A DNA stretch of 64,000 bases from Chloroflexota bacterium. GTDB lineage: Bacteria > Chloroflexota > Anaerolineae > Anaerolineales > Villigracilaceae. Below, one piece after another: positions 24,477 through 32,943 of this stretch. Location of the stretch: assembly GCA_016235445.1 (NCBI GenBank), contig JACRLB010000003.1, positions 172,714 through 236,713 of the forward strand, in the 5' to 3' direction. The notes under the pieces are model-generated. The model was not told the DNA's origin and did no database searches. It saw only the letters and a list, made by a program, of their open reading frames with translations. The translations under genes and the position numbers were made by a program. The first letter of the stretch is position 1; each line of letters begins with the position of its first letter.

Positions 24477-24520
24477 GATGAAAGAAGAAAGATGAAAGAT
24501 GAAAGATGAAAGAAGGATTT
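24477..24520 (+). repeat. Tandem GATGAAA heptamers
   Basis: AAGATGAAAGAAGAAAGATG, then further AAGATGA units run between the mccB stop and the four-helix-bundle gene start. It is the same class as 11232 and 18631. Confidence 0.7.
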
Positions 24521-24525
24521 GTGCA

Positions 24526-24999
24526 ATGAAGTATGCGGAGTGGCAGGATACAGTTTTTGTTGAAATCAGGAAAGACCCGATCTGGAAACTTGAGGTTTAT
24601 CGTCTGGGTCTGTTTGCCGATGATATTGGCTGGAACGATGTTCTTGCCATATCCAAACAGCCTTTGATGTGGAGCGTGGCAGATCAACTTCATCGTTCGC
24701 TTGGCTCGATTAGCGCAAACCTGACGGAAGGATATTCCCGAAGCAAAGGATTGGACCGCGCCCGCTTCATCGAAATATCCCTCGGCTCTGCCCGCGAAAG
24801 CCGCGACTGGTATTACAAATCCCGCCACGTTCTGCGCGCCGAAGTTCTCAGCCATCGCATAGGACTCACCACTCATATCATTGGCATGTTAACCCCAATG
24901 ATTCCACACCAAAGAAAAAACGCCATCCGCGAAGAACAAGCCCCTTACTTGACCCAACCCACAACCTTCTCCATTGATTCAGAAATACCAATGCCCTAA
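24526..24999 (+). CDS. Four-helix-bundle protein (23S rRNA intervening-sequence protein family)
   Basis: A 157-residue helical protein of the TIGR02436/S23-like family: WKLEVYRLGLFADDIGW, VADQLHRSLGSISANLTEGYSR and LDRARFIEISLGSARESRDW are the characteristic helices. The family has no settled function; it is found inside rRNA intervening sequences and as a stand-alone gene. Here it interrupts the carboxylase operon between mccB and an SDR gene and is bounded by repeats on both sides (GATGAAA before, CTTTCTT after), which suggests a moved-in unit. ATG 24526 chosen; in-frame ATGs upstream lie in the repeat. Confidence 0.75.
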   Translation: MKYAEWQDTVFVEIRKDPIWKLEVYRLGLFADDIGWNDVLAISKQPLMWSVADQLHRSLGSISANLTEGYSRSKGLDRARFIEISLGSARESRDWYYKSRHVLRAEVLSHRIGLTTHIIGMLTPMIPHQRKNAIREEQAPYLTQPTTFSIDSEIPMP

Positions 25000-25005
25000 A
25001 ACTTC

Positions 25006-25050
25006 TTTCTTCTTTCCTCTTTCTTCTTTCTTCTTTCTTCTTTTCTCTTT
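25006..25050 (+). repeat. TTCTTTC/CTCTTTC pyrimidine heptamer run
   Basis: A run of TTCTTTCTTCTTTCCTCTTT units extends to 25050. It separates the four-helix-bundle gene from the following SDR gene. Confidence 0.65.
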
Positions 25051-25086
25051 CCACCATGATCGCGTATCCCAAACAAAGGAGACAAA

Positions 25087-26085
25087 ATGAAAATCCTCAT
25101 CATCGGCGGCACTCGCTTTCTGGGGCGGCACCTCGTCAACGCGGCGCGTGTGCGCGGACATGCAGTGACTCTCTTCAACCGCGGAAAAACCAACCCCAAC
25201 ATTTTCCTGCAAGTTGATAAGATCGAAGGCGACCGCGAAAAGGACCTGGATATGCTCACAGGCGAATACTGGGACGTGGTCATCGATACCTGCGGCTATT
25301 TCCCACGCATCGTCCGCATGTCTGCCGAAGCGTTGAAGGATAAAGTCGAACAGTATGTTTTCATCTCCAGCATTTCGGTGTATGCCGATTTCAGCAAAAT
25401 TGGAATCAACGAAAGCGACCCGCTAGGAAAAATGGAAGATGAAACGAACGAAGAAAATACCACCGAAACCTACGGCCCGCGCAAAGCCTTGTGCGAAAAA
25501 GCGGTGCAGGATGTTTTTGGAATCGACTCGCTCCTCATCCGCCCGGGCCTCATCGTCGGCCCGCATGACCCAACCGACCGCTTCACCTATTGGCCTGTGC
25601 GCGTGGCGCGCGGCGGCCATGTCCTCGCGCCAGACAGGCCCGATGTACTGACGCAGATCATCGATGTGCGCGACCTTTCCAAATTCATCATCGAATTGAT
25701 CGAACAAAATGTCTCGGGCGTTTTCAACGCAACCGGCCCCGATTATCAACTGAGCTTTGGAAGATTGCTCGATACCTGCAAGTTGATCGGCAACAGCGAT
25801 GCAAAATTCAAATGGGCGCCGCCCGCATTTTTAAACGAAAATAATATCGCCGCATGGAGCGACATGCCCGCCTGGCTTCCTGACAACGGCGAAGATGCAG
25901 GCTTCGCGCGCGTGGATACATCGAAGGCGCTTAATGCCGGCCTGAAATTTCACTCGCTCGAAGAAACCGTCCACGATACGCTTGAGTGGGCCAACTCGCG
26001 CCCGGCAGACCATGAATGGAAGGCAGGCTTGAAACCTGAGCGCGAAAATGAATTATTGGAAACCCTCAAAAACAATGTTCAATAA
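25087..26085 (+). CDS. NAD-dependent epimerase/dehydratase (extended SDR)
   Basis: A 332-residue extended SDR. The NAD-binding glycine motif is G7-G-T-R-F-L-G13; VFISSISVYADF is the substrate strand; YGPRKALCEK holds the Y-x-x-x-K pair; LLIRPGLIVGPHDPTDRF follows. It resembles chloroplast-RNP-like/isoflavone-reductase-type epimerases of unknown substrate. AAAGGAGAC precedes ATG 25087. It overlaps the biotin carboxylase start by 11 bp, so they are co-transcribed. Confidence 0.85.
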   Translation: MKILIIGGTRFLGRHLVNAARVRGHAVTLFNRGKTNPNIFLQVDKIEGDREKDLDMLTGEYWDVVIDTCGYFPRIVRMSAEALKDKVEQYVFISSISVYADFSKIGINESDPLGKMEDETNEENTTETYGPRKALCEKAVQDVFGIDSLLIRPGLIVGPHDPTDRFTYWPVRVARGGHVLAPDRPDVLTQIIDVRDLSKFIIELIEQNVSGVFNATGPDYQLSFGRLLDTCKLIGNSDAKFKWAPPAFLNENNIAAWSDMPAWLPDNGEDAGFARVDTSKALNAGLKFHSLEETVHDTLEWANSRPADHEWKAGLKPERENELLETLKNNVQ

Positions 26086-27595
26086 AATTCTCATCGCCAA
26101 TCGCGGCGAGATCGCCATTCGCATCATGCGAGCCTGCAAGGAACTCGGCATCAAAACCGTTGCCGTGTATTCCTCCGCCGACGAACACGCCCAGCATGTT
26201 CGATTTGCGGATGAAGCCATTTTGCTTGGCGATGCCGCCCCGAAAGAATCCTATTTGAATGTGGACAAACTCATCCGTGCCGCTCTGGACTCAAAAGCAG
26301 ATGCCATTCATCCGGGCTATGGATTCCTCTCAGAGAACGCCTCCTTCGCCCTGACAGTTGAATCAGCGAATTTGACATTTATCGGCCCCTCAGCAGATTC
26401 CATCCGCGCGATGGGCGATAAAGCTGAGTCGAAGATATTGATGAAGCAGTCCGGCGTGCCAACCGTCCCTGGCTTTGAAGGTTTGGAATCAGACGCTGAT
26501 TTCAAAAAAGCCGCAAAGGAGATTGGCTATCCAGTTTTGATCAAGGCTTCGGCAGGCGGCGGCGGCAAAGGGATGCGCGTGGTCAGCGGAGAAAATGAAC
26601 TGGGCGAAGCGATTGAATCAGCGCGGCGTGAGGCGTTGAACTCCTTCGGCGATGAACGCCTGCTCATCGAAAAATATCTCGCGGACGCGCATCACATCGA
26701 GTTTCAAGTCTTCGGTGATAAGCACGGAAATCTGGTTCATCTTTTCGAGCGTGAATGTTCCGTGCAACGCAGACATCAGAAAATTATCGAGGAAACCCCT
26801 TCGCCATTGCTCACGCCAGAATTAAGAGAACAAATGGGACAAGCCGCAGTAGCCGCCGCCAAAGCTGTTAATTATCACAATGCAGGAACCATCGAATTCA
26901 TCTTCGACCCCATTCTTTCCTCTTTCTTCTTTCTTGAAATGAACACCCGCCTGCAAGTCGAACACCCCATCACCGAACTCACCGCAGGCATTGACCTCGT
27001 CCAGTGGCAGATTCGAATCGCCGCGGGCGAGAAATTCCCGTTCACCCAAAGCGACTTCCACCAGCACGGTCATGCCATCGAATGCCGCGTCTACGCCGAG
27101 GACCCCGCCAATGGATTTTTGCCCAGCACGGGCAAACTCCTGCAATTCCTCGAACCCCGCGGCCCCGGCATCCGCGTAGATTCGGGTTTCAAAATGGGCA
27201 GTGATGTGACTCATTTCTACGACCCTCTGCTGGCGAAGCTGATCGTCCATGCCGAGAATCGCGAGGCCGCCATCCAACGGATGCAAACCGCCCTGCGTGA
27301 GTTCATTGTCCACGGCGTGGTGACGAATATTGATTTCATGCAGGCAGTCTTGAAGCATGAAGATTTCGCGCAGGGCAAAGTGTCCACCCGTTGGGTGGAA
27401 AAAACTCTGGAGTCAAACAGCTTGCTGTTTGGAATGCAGGAGCACCCACAGGGCACACGAGCTCCCGCATTCCAAAGTTTAATCGCCGCCGCGCTTGCGG
27501 ATGTGGTGTTCGAAAATCGAAAATCGAAAAATGAAAACCGAAATGAACCTGACCCCTTCAGCCCGTGGAAGCAGGCGGGCAGTTACAGGAATTGA
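26075..27595 (+). CDS. Biotin carboxylase subunit of an acyl-CoA carboxylase
   Basis: A 506-residue ATP-grasp biotin carboxylase: KILIANRGEIAIRIMRACKE, HPGYGFLSENASFA, the glycine-rich ATP loop ASAGGGGKGMRVV, FEFIF-type metal site (GTIEFIFDP... FLEMNTRLQVEHPITE) and ECRVYAEDP. It carboxylates biotin on the carrier encoded next. ATG 26075 (MFNKILIANRG) is chosen over the frame-open 26048. The C-terminus ends FSPWKQAGSYRN, where fused alpha subunits normally continue into the carrier domain. Residues near ENRKSKNENRN come from CGAAAAT heptamers. Confidence 0.92.
   Translation: MFNKILIANRGEIAIRIMRACKELGIKTVAVYSSADEHAQHVRFADEAILLGDAAPKESYLNVDKLIRAALDSKADAIHPGYGFLSENASFALTVESANLTFIGPSADSIRAMGDKAESKILMKQSGVPTVPGFEGLESDADFKKAAKEIGYPVLIKASAGGGGKGMRVVSGENELGEAIESARREALNSFGDERLLIEKYLADAHHIEFQVFGDKHGNLVHLFERECSVQRRHQKIIEETPSPLLTPELREQMGQAAVAAAKAVNYHNAGTIEFIFDPILSSFFFLEMNTRLQVEHPITELTAGIDLVQWQIRIAAGEKFPFTQSDFHQHGHAIECRVYAEDPANGFLPSTGKLLQFLEPRGPGIRVDSGFKMGSDVTHFYDPLLAKLIVHAENREAAIQRMQTALREFIVHGVVTNIDFMQAVLKHEDFAQGKVSTRWVEKTLESNSLLFGMQEHPQGTRAPAFQSLIAAALADVVFENRKSKNENRNEPDPFSPWKQAGSYRN
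27511..27546 (+). repeat. CGAAAAT heptamer repeat within the biotin carboxylase gene
   Basis: Tandem CGAAAATCGAAAATCGAAAA then ATGAAAACCGAAATG encodes ENRKSKNENRNE near the C-terminus, in frame. Confidence 0.7.
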
Positions 27596-27601
27596 GTTTG
27601 C

Positions 27602-27656
27602 CATTGCGAGGGCAATGGCTCTTTCGTCGGAAAGAACAAAAACGCTCCTCGCAATG
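27602..27656. repeat. CATTGCGAGG-type palindrome between biotin carboxylase and carrier
   Basis: CATTGCGAGG (27602-27611) and CCTCGCAATG (27647-27656) are inverted. The element lies exactly at the junction between the two genes, which share one reading frame. Confidence 0.8.
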
Positions 27657-27673
27657 ATGAACCATGAGACTTT

Positions 27674-28144
27674 ATGAAGATAACCTTCGATACACAAACT
27701 CTTGAAATCAACCCATTGGGCGATAATTATTCCGCCACAGTGGATGGGAAAACTGTTTCGATTCAAGTCATCGGCGCCGAAGATGGGCGCATGGATTTGC
27801 TGATTGACGGCAAACGGGTTACGGCTTATGTCTCTTCGGATATGGCGAAGCGCTGGGTGACGATTGATGGGTACACCAGTGTGTTGACGAAAACATCGGG
27901 GGCGAAGCGGGGCGTCAGGCACGATTATGCCGGGGGATTGATCGCCCCCATGCCGGGTCAGGTGCGAAGCGTTTCTGTCAGCGTGGGGGATGCTGTTAAG
28001 AAAGGTCAAACCCTTTTGACGATGGAGGCCATGAAGATGGAAATCCGCATTCAGGCTTTGAAAGATGGCAGGGTGGCGGCGTTGCATGTGGCGCAGGGGC
28101 AGACGGTGGAACGCGAGCAGATTTTGATCGAGATGGAGGAGTGA
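27674..28144 (+). CDS. Biotinyl carrier (BCCP-like) domain protein
   Basis: A 156-residue carrier: an N-terminal beta region (MKITFDTQTLEINPLGDNYS...) like the BT domain of fused alpha subunits, then a biotinyl domain with APMPGQVRSV and the modified lysine K121 in MEAMKMEI. It shuttles carboxyl groups between the biotin carboxylase and the MccB-like transferase. Its frame equals that of the upstream gene, with a repeat and stops between. ATGA overlap with the MaoC gene downstream. Confidence 0.9.
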   Translation: MKITFDTQTLEINPLGDNYSATVDGKTVSIQVIGAEDGRMDLLIDGKRVTAYVSSDMAKRWVTIDGYTSVLTKTSGAKRGVRHDYAGGLIAPMPGQVRSVSVSVGDAVKKGQTLLTMEAMKMEIRIQALKDGRVAALHVAQGQTVEREQILIEMEE

Positions 28145-28596
28145 TGGCTGGAAAATATTTTGACGAATTGGAAGCTGGTATGAAGTTCAAGCATGGCGGG
28201 CGCACGGTGACGGAAATGGACAATGTGCTGTTTTCGGCGCTGACGATGAATACCCAGCCCCTGCATGTGAACGAGGATTTTGCATCGAAGACTGAGTTTG
28301 GTCAGCGGCTGGTGAATGGGATTTTTACTTTTGGCCTGGTGGTTGGGTTGACGGTTGCCGAATTGACCGAAGGTACGATTGTTGCGAATTTGGGGTACGA
28401 TAAAGTGAATCATCCCAACCCTGTTTTTCACGGGGATACGATCTATGCTGAAAGCGAGATCATCGAAAAGCGTGAGTCGAAATCGCGCAAGGATGCGGGC
28501 ATTGTGCGAATCAAATGCTGGGGCAAAAAACCAGACGGGACGGTTGTGGTGGAGTTCGAGCGGACGGCGATGTTTTTGAAAAGAGTTGAAGGTTGA
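28144..28596 (+). CDS. MaoC-like enoyl-CoA hydratase
   Basis: A 150-residue hot-dog-fold hydratase. The segment FSALTMNTQPLHVNEDFA contains the N-x(4)-H type catalytic dyad of MaoC/R-specific hydratases; LVNGIFTFGLVVGL and HPNPVFHGDTIYAESEI are also typical. Paired with the CitE-like lyase downstream, it could hydrate a mesaconyl- or methylcrotonyl-type CoA ester; the exact substrate is inference. The start overlaps the carrier stop (ATGA at 28144). Confidence 0.88.
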   Translation: MAGKYFDELEAGMKFKHGGRTVTEMDNVLFSALTMNTQPLHVNEDFASKTEFGQRLVNGIFTFGLVVGLTVAELTEGTIVANLGYDKVNHPNPVFHGDTIYAESEIIEKRESKSRKDAGIVRIKCWGKKPDGTVVVEFERTAMFLKRVEG

Positions 28597-28623
28597 ACCT
28601 GTAACCTGCAACCTGTAACTTAT

Positions 28624-28803
28624 TTGACAATGGCACATTTCAAAACCTTTACCACAAAGTCCACACGCGTGCCTGCTGCACGGTGCAGGCAAAGGGGCAC
28701 AAAGGAGAGCAAAAGGCTAAAAACGAAGGTTTCCTTCGTGACACTCACCTGCACTGCAACACACCTGCCCTGGCTGGTTTCAGTCTTAATGTGACATTGT
28801 CAA
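28624..28803. mobile_element. MITE, TTGACAATG family (copy 1)
   Basis: A 180-bp element with ends TTGACAATGGCACATT and AATGTGACATTGTCAA (inverted, one mismatch), flanked by ACTTAT on both sides (28618-28623 and 28804-28809). The interior has TTTACCACAAAGTCCACACG and a GGTTTCCTTCGTG hairpin. It lies between the MaoC and CoA-lyase genes. Copies 2 and 3 are at 29737 and 51365. Confidence 0.8.
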
Positions 28804-28821
28804 ACTTATAACGGAGAAACA

Positions 28822-29688
28822 ATGCACTCACGACGCGCACTGCTTTACATGCCCGGTGACAACTGGAAAATGATCACGAAATCTGTCACGCTGGGGGTGG
28901 ATACCATTTGCATGGACATGGAAGACGGCACAGCCATCAACAAAAAAGCCGAGGCGCGGGTTACGATAGCGAAGGCTTTGCGGGAACTGGATTTCGGCGC
29001 AAGCGAAAAACTTGCGCGGATCAACTCTGTCGGTTCGGGTTGGGAGAAGGATGATATTGAAGCCATCCTGCCATATCACCTGGATGGCATTGTGATTCCC
29101 AAAGTGGAGTCTTTCGAGCAGGTGGAATGGGCAGGCAGGATCATCGAAGCCGCAGAGTTGAAAAATGGCTGGCCGATCAATTCCATCCGCATTTTGATTG
29201 GGGTGGAAACTGCCAGGGGAATTTTGAACCTGAAGGAAATTGCGGTGCATCCGCGTTTGGATGCGATCATCTGCGGCGGCGAAGACTTTGCCGCATCCAT
29301 TGGCGCGACGCGCACGAAAAGCGCCATTGAACTGTTGTATGCGCGGCAGGCGATTCTCGTCGCTTGCGCGGCGAATGATTTACAGGCCATCGATATTGTC
29401 ACCATCGATTACAAAGATCAGAAAGCCCTGCGGATCGAGGCCGAGTTTGGGGCGGGTCTCGGCTTCAGCGGGAAGCAGGTCGTGCATCCGAATCAGGCGC
29501 CGGTGGTGCAGACAGCGTTCACTCCGTCAGATGAAGCGATTGCGTATGCAAAACGAATCATCTCGACCTTCGAGACAAGTCAAAAAGAAGGCAAAGGCGC
29601 ATACGCGCTGGATGGCAAAATGATTGACATGCCGCTCTTGAAGAACGCGCAGAAAGTGCTGGCACGCGCAAAGGCGGCAGGACGATAG
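28822..29688 (+). CDS. HpcH/HpaI- or CitE-like CoA-ester lyase
   Basis: A 288-residue TIM-barrel lyase of the CitE/malyl-CoA lyase superfamily: RALLYMPGDN, CMDMEDGTA (acidic CoA/metal site), PKVESFEQV, IGVETARGI and GGEDFAASIGATRT with the metal-binding Glu/Asp. The C-terminal GFSGKQVVHPNQ is conserved. It probably cleaves or forms a (methyl)malyl- or citramalyl-CoA-type ester; which one is not decidable here. It closes the acyl-CoA module and is bracketed by two inverted copies of the TTGACAATG MITE. Confidence 0.88.
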   Translation: MHSRRALLYMPGDNWKMITKSVTLGVDTICMDMEDGTAINKKAEARVTIAKALRELDFGASEKLARINSVGSGWEKDDIEAILPYHLDGIVIPKVESFEQVEWAGRIIEAAELKNGWPINSIRILIGVETARGILNLKEIAVHPRLDAIICGGEDFAASIGATRTKSAIELLYARQAILVACAANDLQAIDIVTIDYKDQKALRIEAEFGAGLGFSGKQVVHPNQAPVVQTAFTPSDEAIAYAKRIISTFETSQKEGKGAYALDGKMIDMPLLKNAQKVLARAKAAGR

Positions 29689-29736
29689 GAGCGCAGACTG
29701 AAATCTGCAATCCGAGTCCGCGCTCTGGTATCTACT

Positions 29737-29950
29737 TTGACAATGTCACATTAAGACTGAAACCAAAGTACAAAACCACAAAGGCACGACACTTGCGCCG
29801 TGCGGCTTAAGCCGTACCAGTGCAGGTGAGTCACACGAAGGAAACCTTGGTTTTCAGCCTTTTGTTCTCCTTTGTGCCCCTTTGCCTGCACCGTGCAGCA
29901 GGCACGCGTGTGGACTTTGTGGTAAAGGTTTTGAAATGTGACATTGTCAA
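29737..29950. mobile_element. MITE, TTGACAATG family (copy 2, opposite orientation)
   Basis: A 214-bp element with ends TTGACAATGTCACATT and AATGTGACATTGTCAA, a perfect 16-bp inversion. Its interior is the reverse of copy 1 plus an extra segment around GCCGTGCGGCTTAAGCCGTA. Flanks TCTACT and ACTACT are a weak duplication. It occupies most of the gap before the EamA gene. Confidence 0.8.
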
Positions 29951-30002
29951 ACTACTCAGACGGCAAAAAACTCAAACATAAACCAACAAGGAAAAAATCA
30001 AC

Positions 30003-30848
30003 TTGCTTTCAACTTTCTTCGGCTTCTGCGCCGCGCTGGGCTGGGGCGCAGGCGACTTTACCGGCGGCCTCGCCGCGCGAAAAACAGGCGCGTACCGCGC
30101 GGTCTTTTATGGCGAGGTTATCGGCATCTTTGTTTTATTTGTTACCATCGCAGTTTTTGGCGAACCCATCCCCAGCCCCAGGGTATGGATGTTTGCCATG
30201 CTTGCAGGTGCGCTCGGCACGCTCGGCTTGATTCTGCTTTATCACTCCATGACCCTCGGCCTGATGAGCATCGCCGCGCCCGTCTCTGCACTGCTTGCGG
30301 CGGCTCTGCCCGTTGTCGTTGGCATGTTTAAAGAAGGCCTGCCAAAACCGTTGACATTCATCGGATTTGGTTTTGCCCTGATCGCAGTGTGGATGGTCTC
30401 CCAGGGCGAAGACGGTATCAAAGACACGCTCTCGCATCTTTCGGACTTGAAACTGCCCCTGCTCGCAGGCATTGGATTTGGCTGTTACTTTGTCCTCATG
30501 CACGAAGCCACCCGCGCCGGCGCAACCATCTGGCCGATGGTCGCCTCCCGTTCCGGCGGCCTGATCCTGATCACCGCCTACATGCTCCTCAGCCACACTT
30601 CGTGGAAGGTGGAAGACCCCAGCGCCTGGCCGATCATCACCTTGAATGGCATTCTCGATATTTCAGGAAATGTCTTTTTCATCCTGGCCGGTCAGTTGGG
30701 CCGCCTGGATGTAGCCGCCGTCTTAAGCTCGCTCTTCCCCGGCGCAACCGTCCTGCTCGCGTGGGTCTTCCTCAAAGAACGACTCTCCCGCAGTCAGTGG
30801 CTCGGCATCGGCTCGGCGTTGATCGCCATCGTGTTGATGACTTTGTAG
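30003..30848 (+). CDS. EamA/DMT-family transporter
   Basis: A 281-residue integral membrane protein with ten hydrophobic segments in two EamA repeats (FFGFCAALGWGAGDFTGGL... and LLAGIGFGCYFVLMHEAT...). The C-terminal SSLFPGATVLLAWVFLKERL is the typical repeat end. The family exports or imports small metabolites; the substrate is unknown. Start is TTG 30003; an AAGG sequence lies upstream, but no ATG fits. Confidence 0.85.
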   Translation: MLSTFFGFCAALGWGAGDFTGGLAARKTGAYRAVFYGEVIGIFVLFVTIAVFGEPIPSPRVWMFAMLAGALGTLGLILLYHSMTLGLMSIAAPVSALLAAALPVVVGMFKEGLPKPLTFIGFGFALIAVWMVSQGEDGIKDTLSHLSDLKLPLLAGIGFGCYFVLMHEATRAGATIWPMVASRSGGLILITAYMLLSHTSWKVEDPSAWPIITLNGILDISGNVFFILAGQLGRLDVAAVLSSLFPGATVLLAWVFLKERLSRSQWLGIGSALIAIVLMTL

Positions 30849-30869
30849 AAAAGCGGTTCATTTGGCGCA

Positions 30870-30900
30870 AGGTGTAGTCAAATTGCCAATTTGACCTGCA
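30870..30900. repeat. TCAAATTGCCAATTTGAC palindromic repeat
   Basis: GCAAGGTGTAGTCAAATTGC then CAATTTGACC is a small dyad. The same sequence in inverse orientation is at 59901-59939. It is intergenic, dispersed. Confidence 0.65.
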
Positions 30901-30960
30901 TGGACGGAGGCGTCACGGCAATTCCAGAGAGCCATAAAAACTGGAATCTCAAAAAATCTG

Positions 30961-31060
30961 TGGTACACTCGCGTTCGCTTTCATTGGAAAGCAAATTTTC
31001 TGGGAAATTGTTTTGATCACTCTAAACTGCAAGCCCGATGAAAACTACTCGGGCTTTTTT
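30961..31060 (+). promoter_or_regulatory. Leader with intrinsic terminator upstream of the DEAD-box helicase
   Basis: A TACACT box (30964-30969) is followed by GTTCGCTTT (30973-30981) and TTGGAAA, then a terminator: AGCCCGA (31032-31038), 10-nt loop, TCGGGCT (31049-31055) and six T. The helicase start is about 140 bp further on, so readthrough would be needed to express it from this promoter. The leader before the cold-shock gene shares GTTCGCTTT and TTGGAA. A terminator for a short independent RNA is an alternative. Confidence 0.55.
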
Positions 31061-31142
31061 GTTGGGCGGGTTTGCTTGCAAAAGTAAACTTTGTTGGCAA
31101 GAAGGAAGTTAAAACGGAGTCATCGAAACATCCCGTATTCAC

Positions 31143-31183
31143 CGTCATTGCTTCGTCGGGCTAAAGCCCTCCTCGCAATGACG
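31143..31183. repeat. CATTGCGAGG-type palindrome upstream of the helicase
   Basis: CGTCATTGC (31143-31151) and GCAATGACG (31175-31183) are inverted, with CTAAAGCCCTCCTC between. Its right edge is 15 bp before the helicase start. Confidence 0.7.
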
Positions 31184-31198
31184 AAAAAAAGGATCAAG

Positions 31199-32872
31199 AT
31201 GACAACCGATTTTTCTTCTTTAAACCTGCGTGACGAGATCACGCAGGCCATCAACGAACTTGGCTATTCCGAGCCGACCCCCATCCAGGCGGGCATGATT
31301 CCCCTCATGCTCACCGGTGTGGACGTTATCGGCCAGGCCCAAACAGGCACAGGCAAAACAGCCGCCTTCGCCCTCCCCATTCTTCACAACTTTCAAAGAC
31401 AAAAAAATCCGCAGGCGTTGGTGCTCGCGCCCACGCGTGAACTCGCGCTTCAAGTTGCCGATTCGATGATCGAATATGGCAAGCATCTCAACGTGCGTGT
31501 GCTCGCCGTGTATGGCGGCCAGCCGTACAGCCCGCAAATCAACAGCCTCAAACGCGGCGTGGATATTGTCGTTGGTACGCCGGGCCGTTTGAACGACCTG
31601 CTCGAGCGCGGCGTCCTCGTCCTGAACGAGATCAAGACTGTCGTCCTCGATGAAGCGGATGAAATGCTCAACATGGGATTCATTGAAGAAGTCGAAAAAA
31701 TTCTGGCGATGACTCCTCCCGAACGGCAGACTTGCCTTTTCAGCGCCACCATGCCCGTGCGGATTCGCACCCTGGCAAATCGCTTCATGCGCGACCCTCA
31801 AGCTGTTACTGTTAAAAGAAGCGCTCTCACCACCCCGCACATCGAACAACGCTATTACCTTGTCCACGACAATGACAAGATCAACGCTCTCACCCGCCTC
31901 TTCGAGATCGAGCCGATTCACAGCGCGTTGATCTTTGCCCGCACCCGCGCAGAGACAGGCCAACTCGCCAATGAACTGGTCATCCGCGGCATCCCCGCCG
32001 AAGCCATTCACGGCGACCTGGACCAGAACGCCCGCGAGCGCGTGCTGGGACGCTTCCGCGCCAACCAGCTCAAAGTGCTGGTCGCCACCGATGTGGCCGC
32101 GCGCGGTTTGGACATCGACGATATTTCCCACGTTTTCAATTTCCATTTGCCCGATGATGCCGAAGTATACGTCCACCGTATTGGGCGCACAGGCCGCGCA
32201 GGCAAGACGGGCATTGCGATCAGCTTGATCTCTCCGCGTGAAAAAAGACGAATGCGCGAAGTGGAAGCGTTGACAAAGCAACTCGTCGCCAAAATGGAGT
32301 TGCCCACCACCGCAGAAATCATCCGCCACCGCGAATCGCAGACGGTTGAGAATTTAAAGGTCTGGCTTGGCCGCGGACGTTTCAAACGCGAACTCGAAAT
32401 GGTGCAGGAGTTGATCGAAGCCGGGCACGACCCTCTCAACATTGCCGCCGCCGCGATCAAGATTGCCCGCGCCGATGAGAAGCAAAGGCCCATTTCGGAA
32501 GTGTCTGATGTGAAGGCTGATTTCTCCCGCAAACCGGAACGCGACTTCGGCCGCGCGAAGCGGGAGTCGTTTGGGCGTAAGGGAGAGTCTGGGCGGGCTG
32601 GCAGGTTCGAGCGCGGACGAGGCGCTTCGTCGCATGAAGAGGGCATGGTGCGTTTGAAGATCAATAAAGGCAAGGCGAATAACATCCGCCCGAATGACAT
32701 CGTTGGGCAGATTGCCTTCCATGCAAATATCCCCGGGCATACCATTGGCAAGATTCGCATCGAAGAGAAGCATACTTTTGTGGATGTGCCCGCTGATGCG
32801 GTGGAGCAGGTGATCAAACACAGCGGCAACTATAAGATCGGCAAGGAAAAGTTCAGCGTGGTGAAGGCGTAA
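31199..32872 (+). CDS. DEAD-box RNA helicase (CsdA/DeaD-like)
   Basis: A 557-residue helicase: Q motif (PTPIQAGMIPLML), AQTGTGKTAAFALP (Walker A), VLAPTRELALQ, TPGRL, VVLDEADEMLNMGF (DEAD), LFSATMP, VATDVAARGLDID and YVHRIGRTGRAG. A basic linker (FGRAKRESFGRKGESGRAG) leads to a C-terminal DbpA-type RNA-binding domain (VRLKINKGKANNIRPNDIVG...). Such enzymes unwind structured RNA in ribosome assembly and in the cold. ATG 31199 with AAGGA is preferred; earlier in-frame codons come from a dispersed repeat. A cold-shock gene follows. Confidence 0.95.
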   Translation: MTTDFSSLNLRDEITQAINELGYSEPTPIQAGMIPLMLTGVDVIGQAQTGTGKTAAFALPILHNFQRQKNPQALVLAPTRELALQVADSMIEYGKHLNVRVLAVYGGQPYSPQINSLKRGVDIVVGTPGRLNDLLERGVLVLNEIKTVVLDEADEMLNMGFIEEVEKILAMTPPERQTCLFSATMPVRIRTLANRFMRDPQAVTVKRSALTTPHIEQRYYLVHDNDKINALTRLFEIEPIHSALIFARTRAETGQLANELVIRGIPAEAIHGDLDQNARERVLGRFRANQLKVLVATDVAARGLDIDDISHVFNFHLPDDAEVYVHRIGRTGRAGKTGIAISLISPREKRRMREVEALTKQLVAKMELPTTAEIIRHRESQTVENLKVWLGRGRFKRELEMVQELIEAGHDPLNIAAAAIKIARADEKQRPISEVSDVKADFSRKPERDFGRAKRESFGRKGESGRAGRFERGRGASSHEEGMVRLKINKGKANNIRPNDIVGQIAFHANIPGHTIGKIRIEEKHTFVDVPADAVEQVIKHSGNYKIGKEKFSVVKA

Positions 32873-32890
32873 TTTCGGCTTGAAATTTCA

Positions 32891-32919
32891 TTGACGCCGC
32901 CCAAGCCCCGTGATAAAGT
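32891..32919 (+). promoter_or_regulatory. Sigma-70-type promoter of the cold-shock gene
   Basis: TTGACG (32891-32896), 17-bp spacer, TAAAGT (32914-32919). The expected start is near 32926, giving a 5' leader of about 130 nt that contains a terminator hairpin. Confidence 0.7.
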
Positions 32920-32943
32920 AGTGGCCTACACGGATACCAGTAA

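Noticed and set aside
31091..31198. Extended N-terminus of the DEAD-box helicase
   Set aside because: The extra codons are translated from a CATTGCGAGG repeat; the conserved Q-motif region and AAGGA point to ATG 31199.
31220..32329. Long minus-strand open frame antisense to the helicase gene
   Set aside because: Shadow frame; no domain pattern, whereas the plus strand has all helicase motifs.
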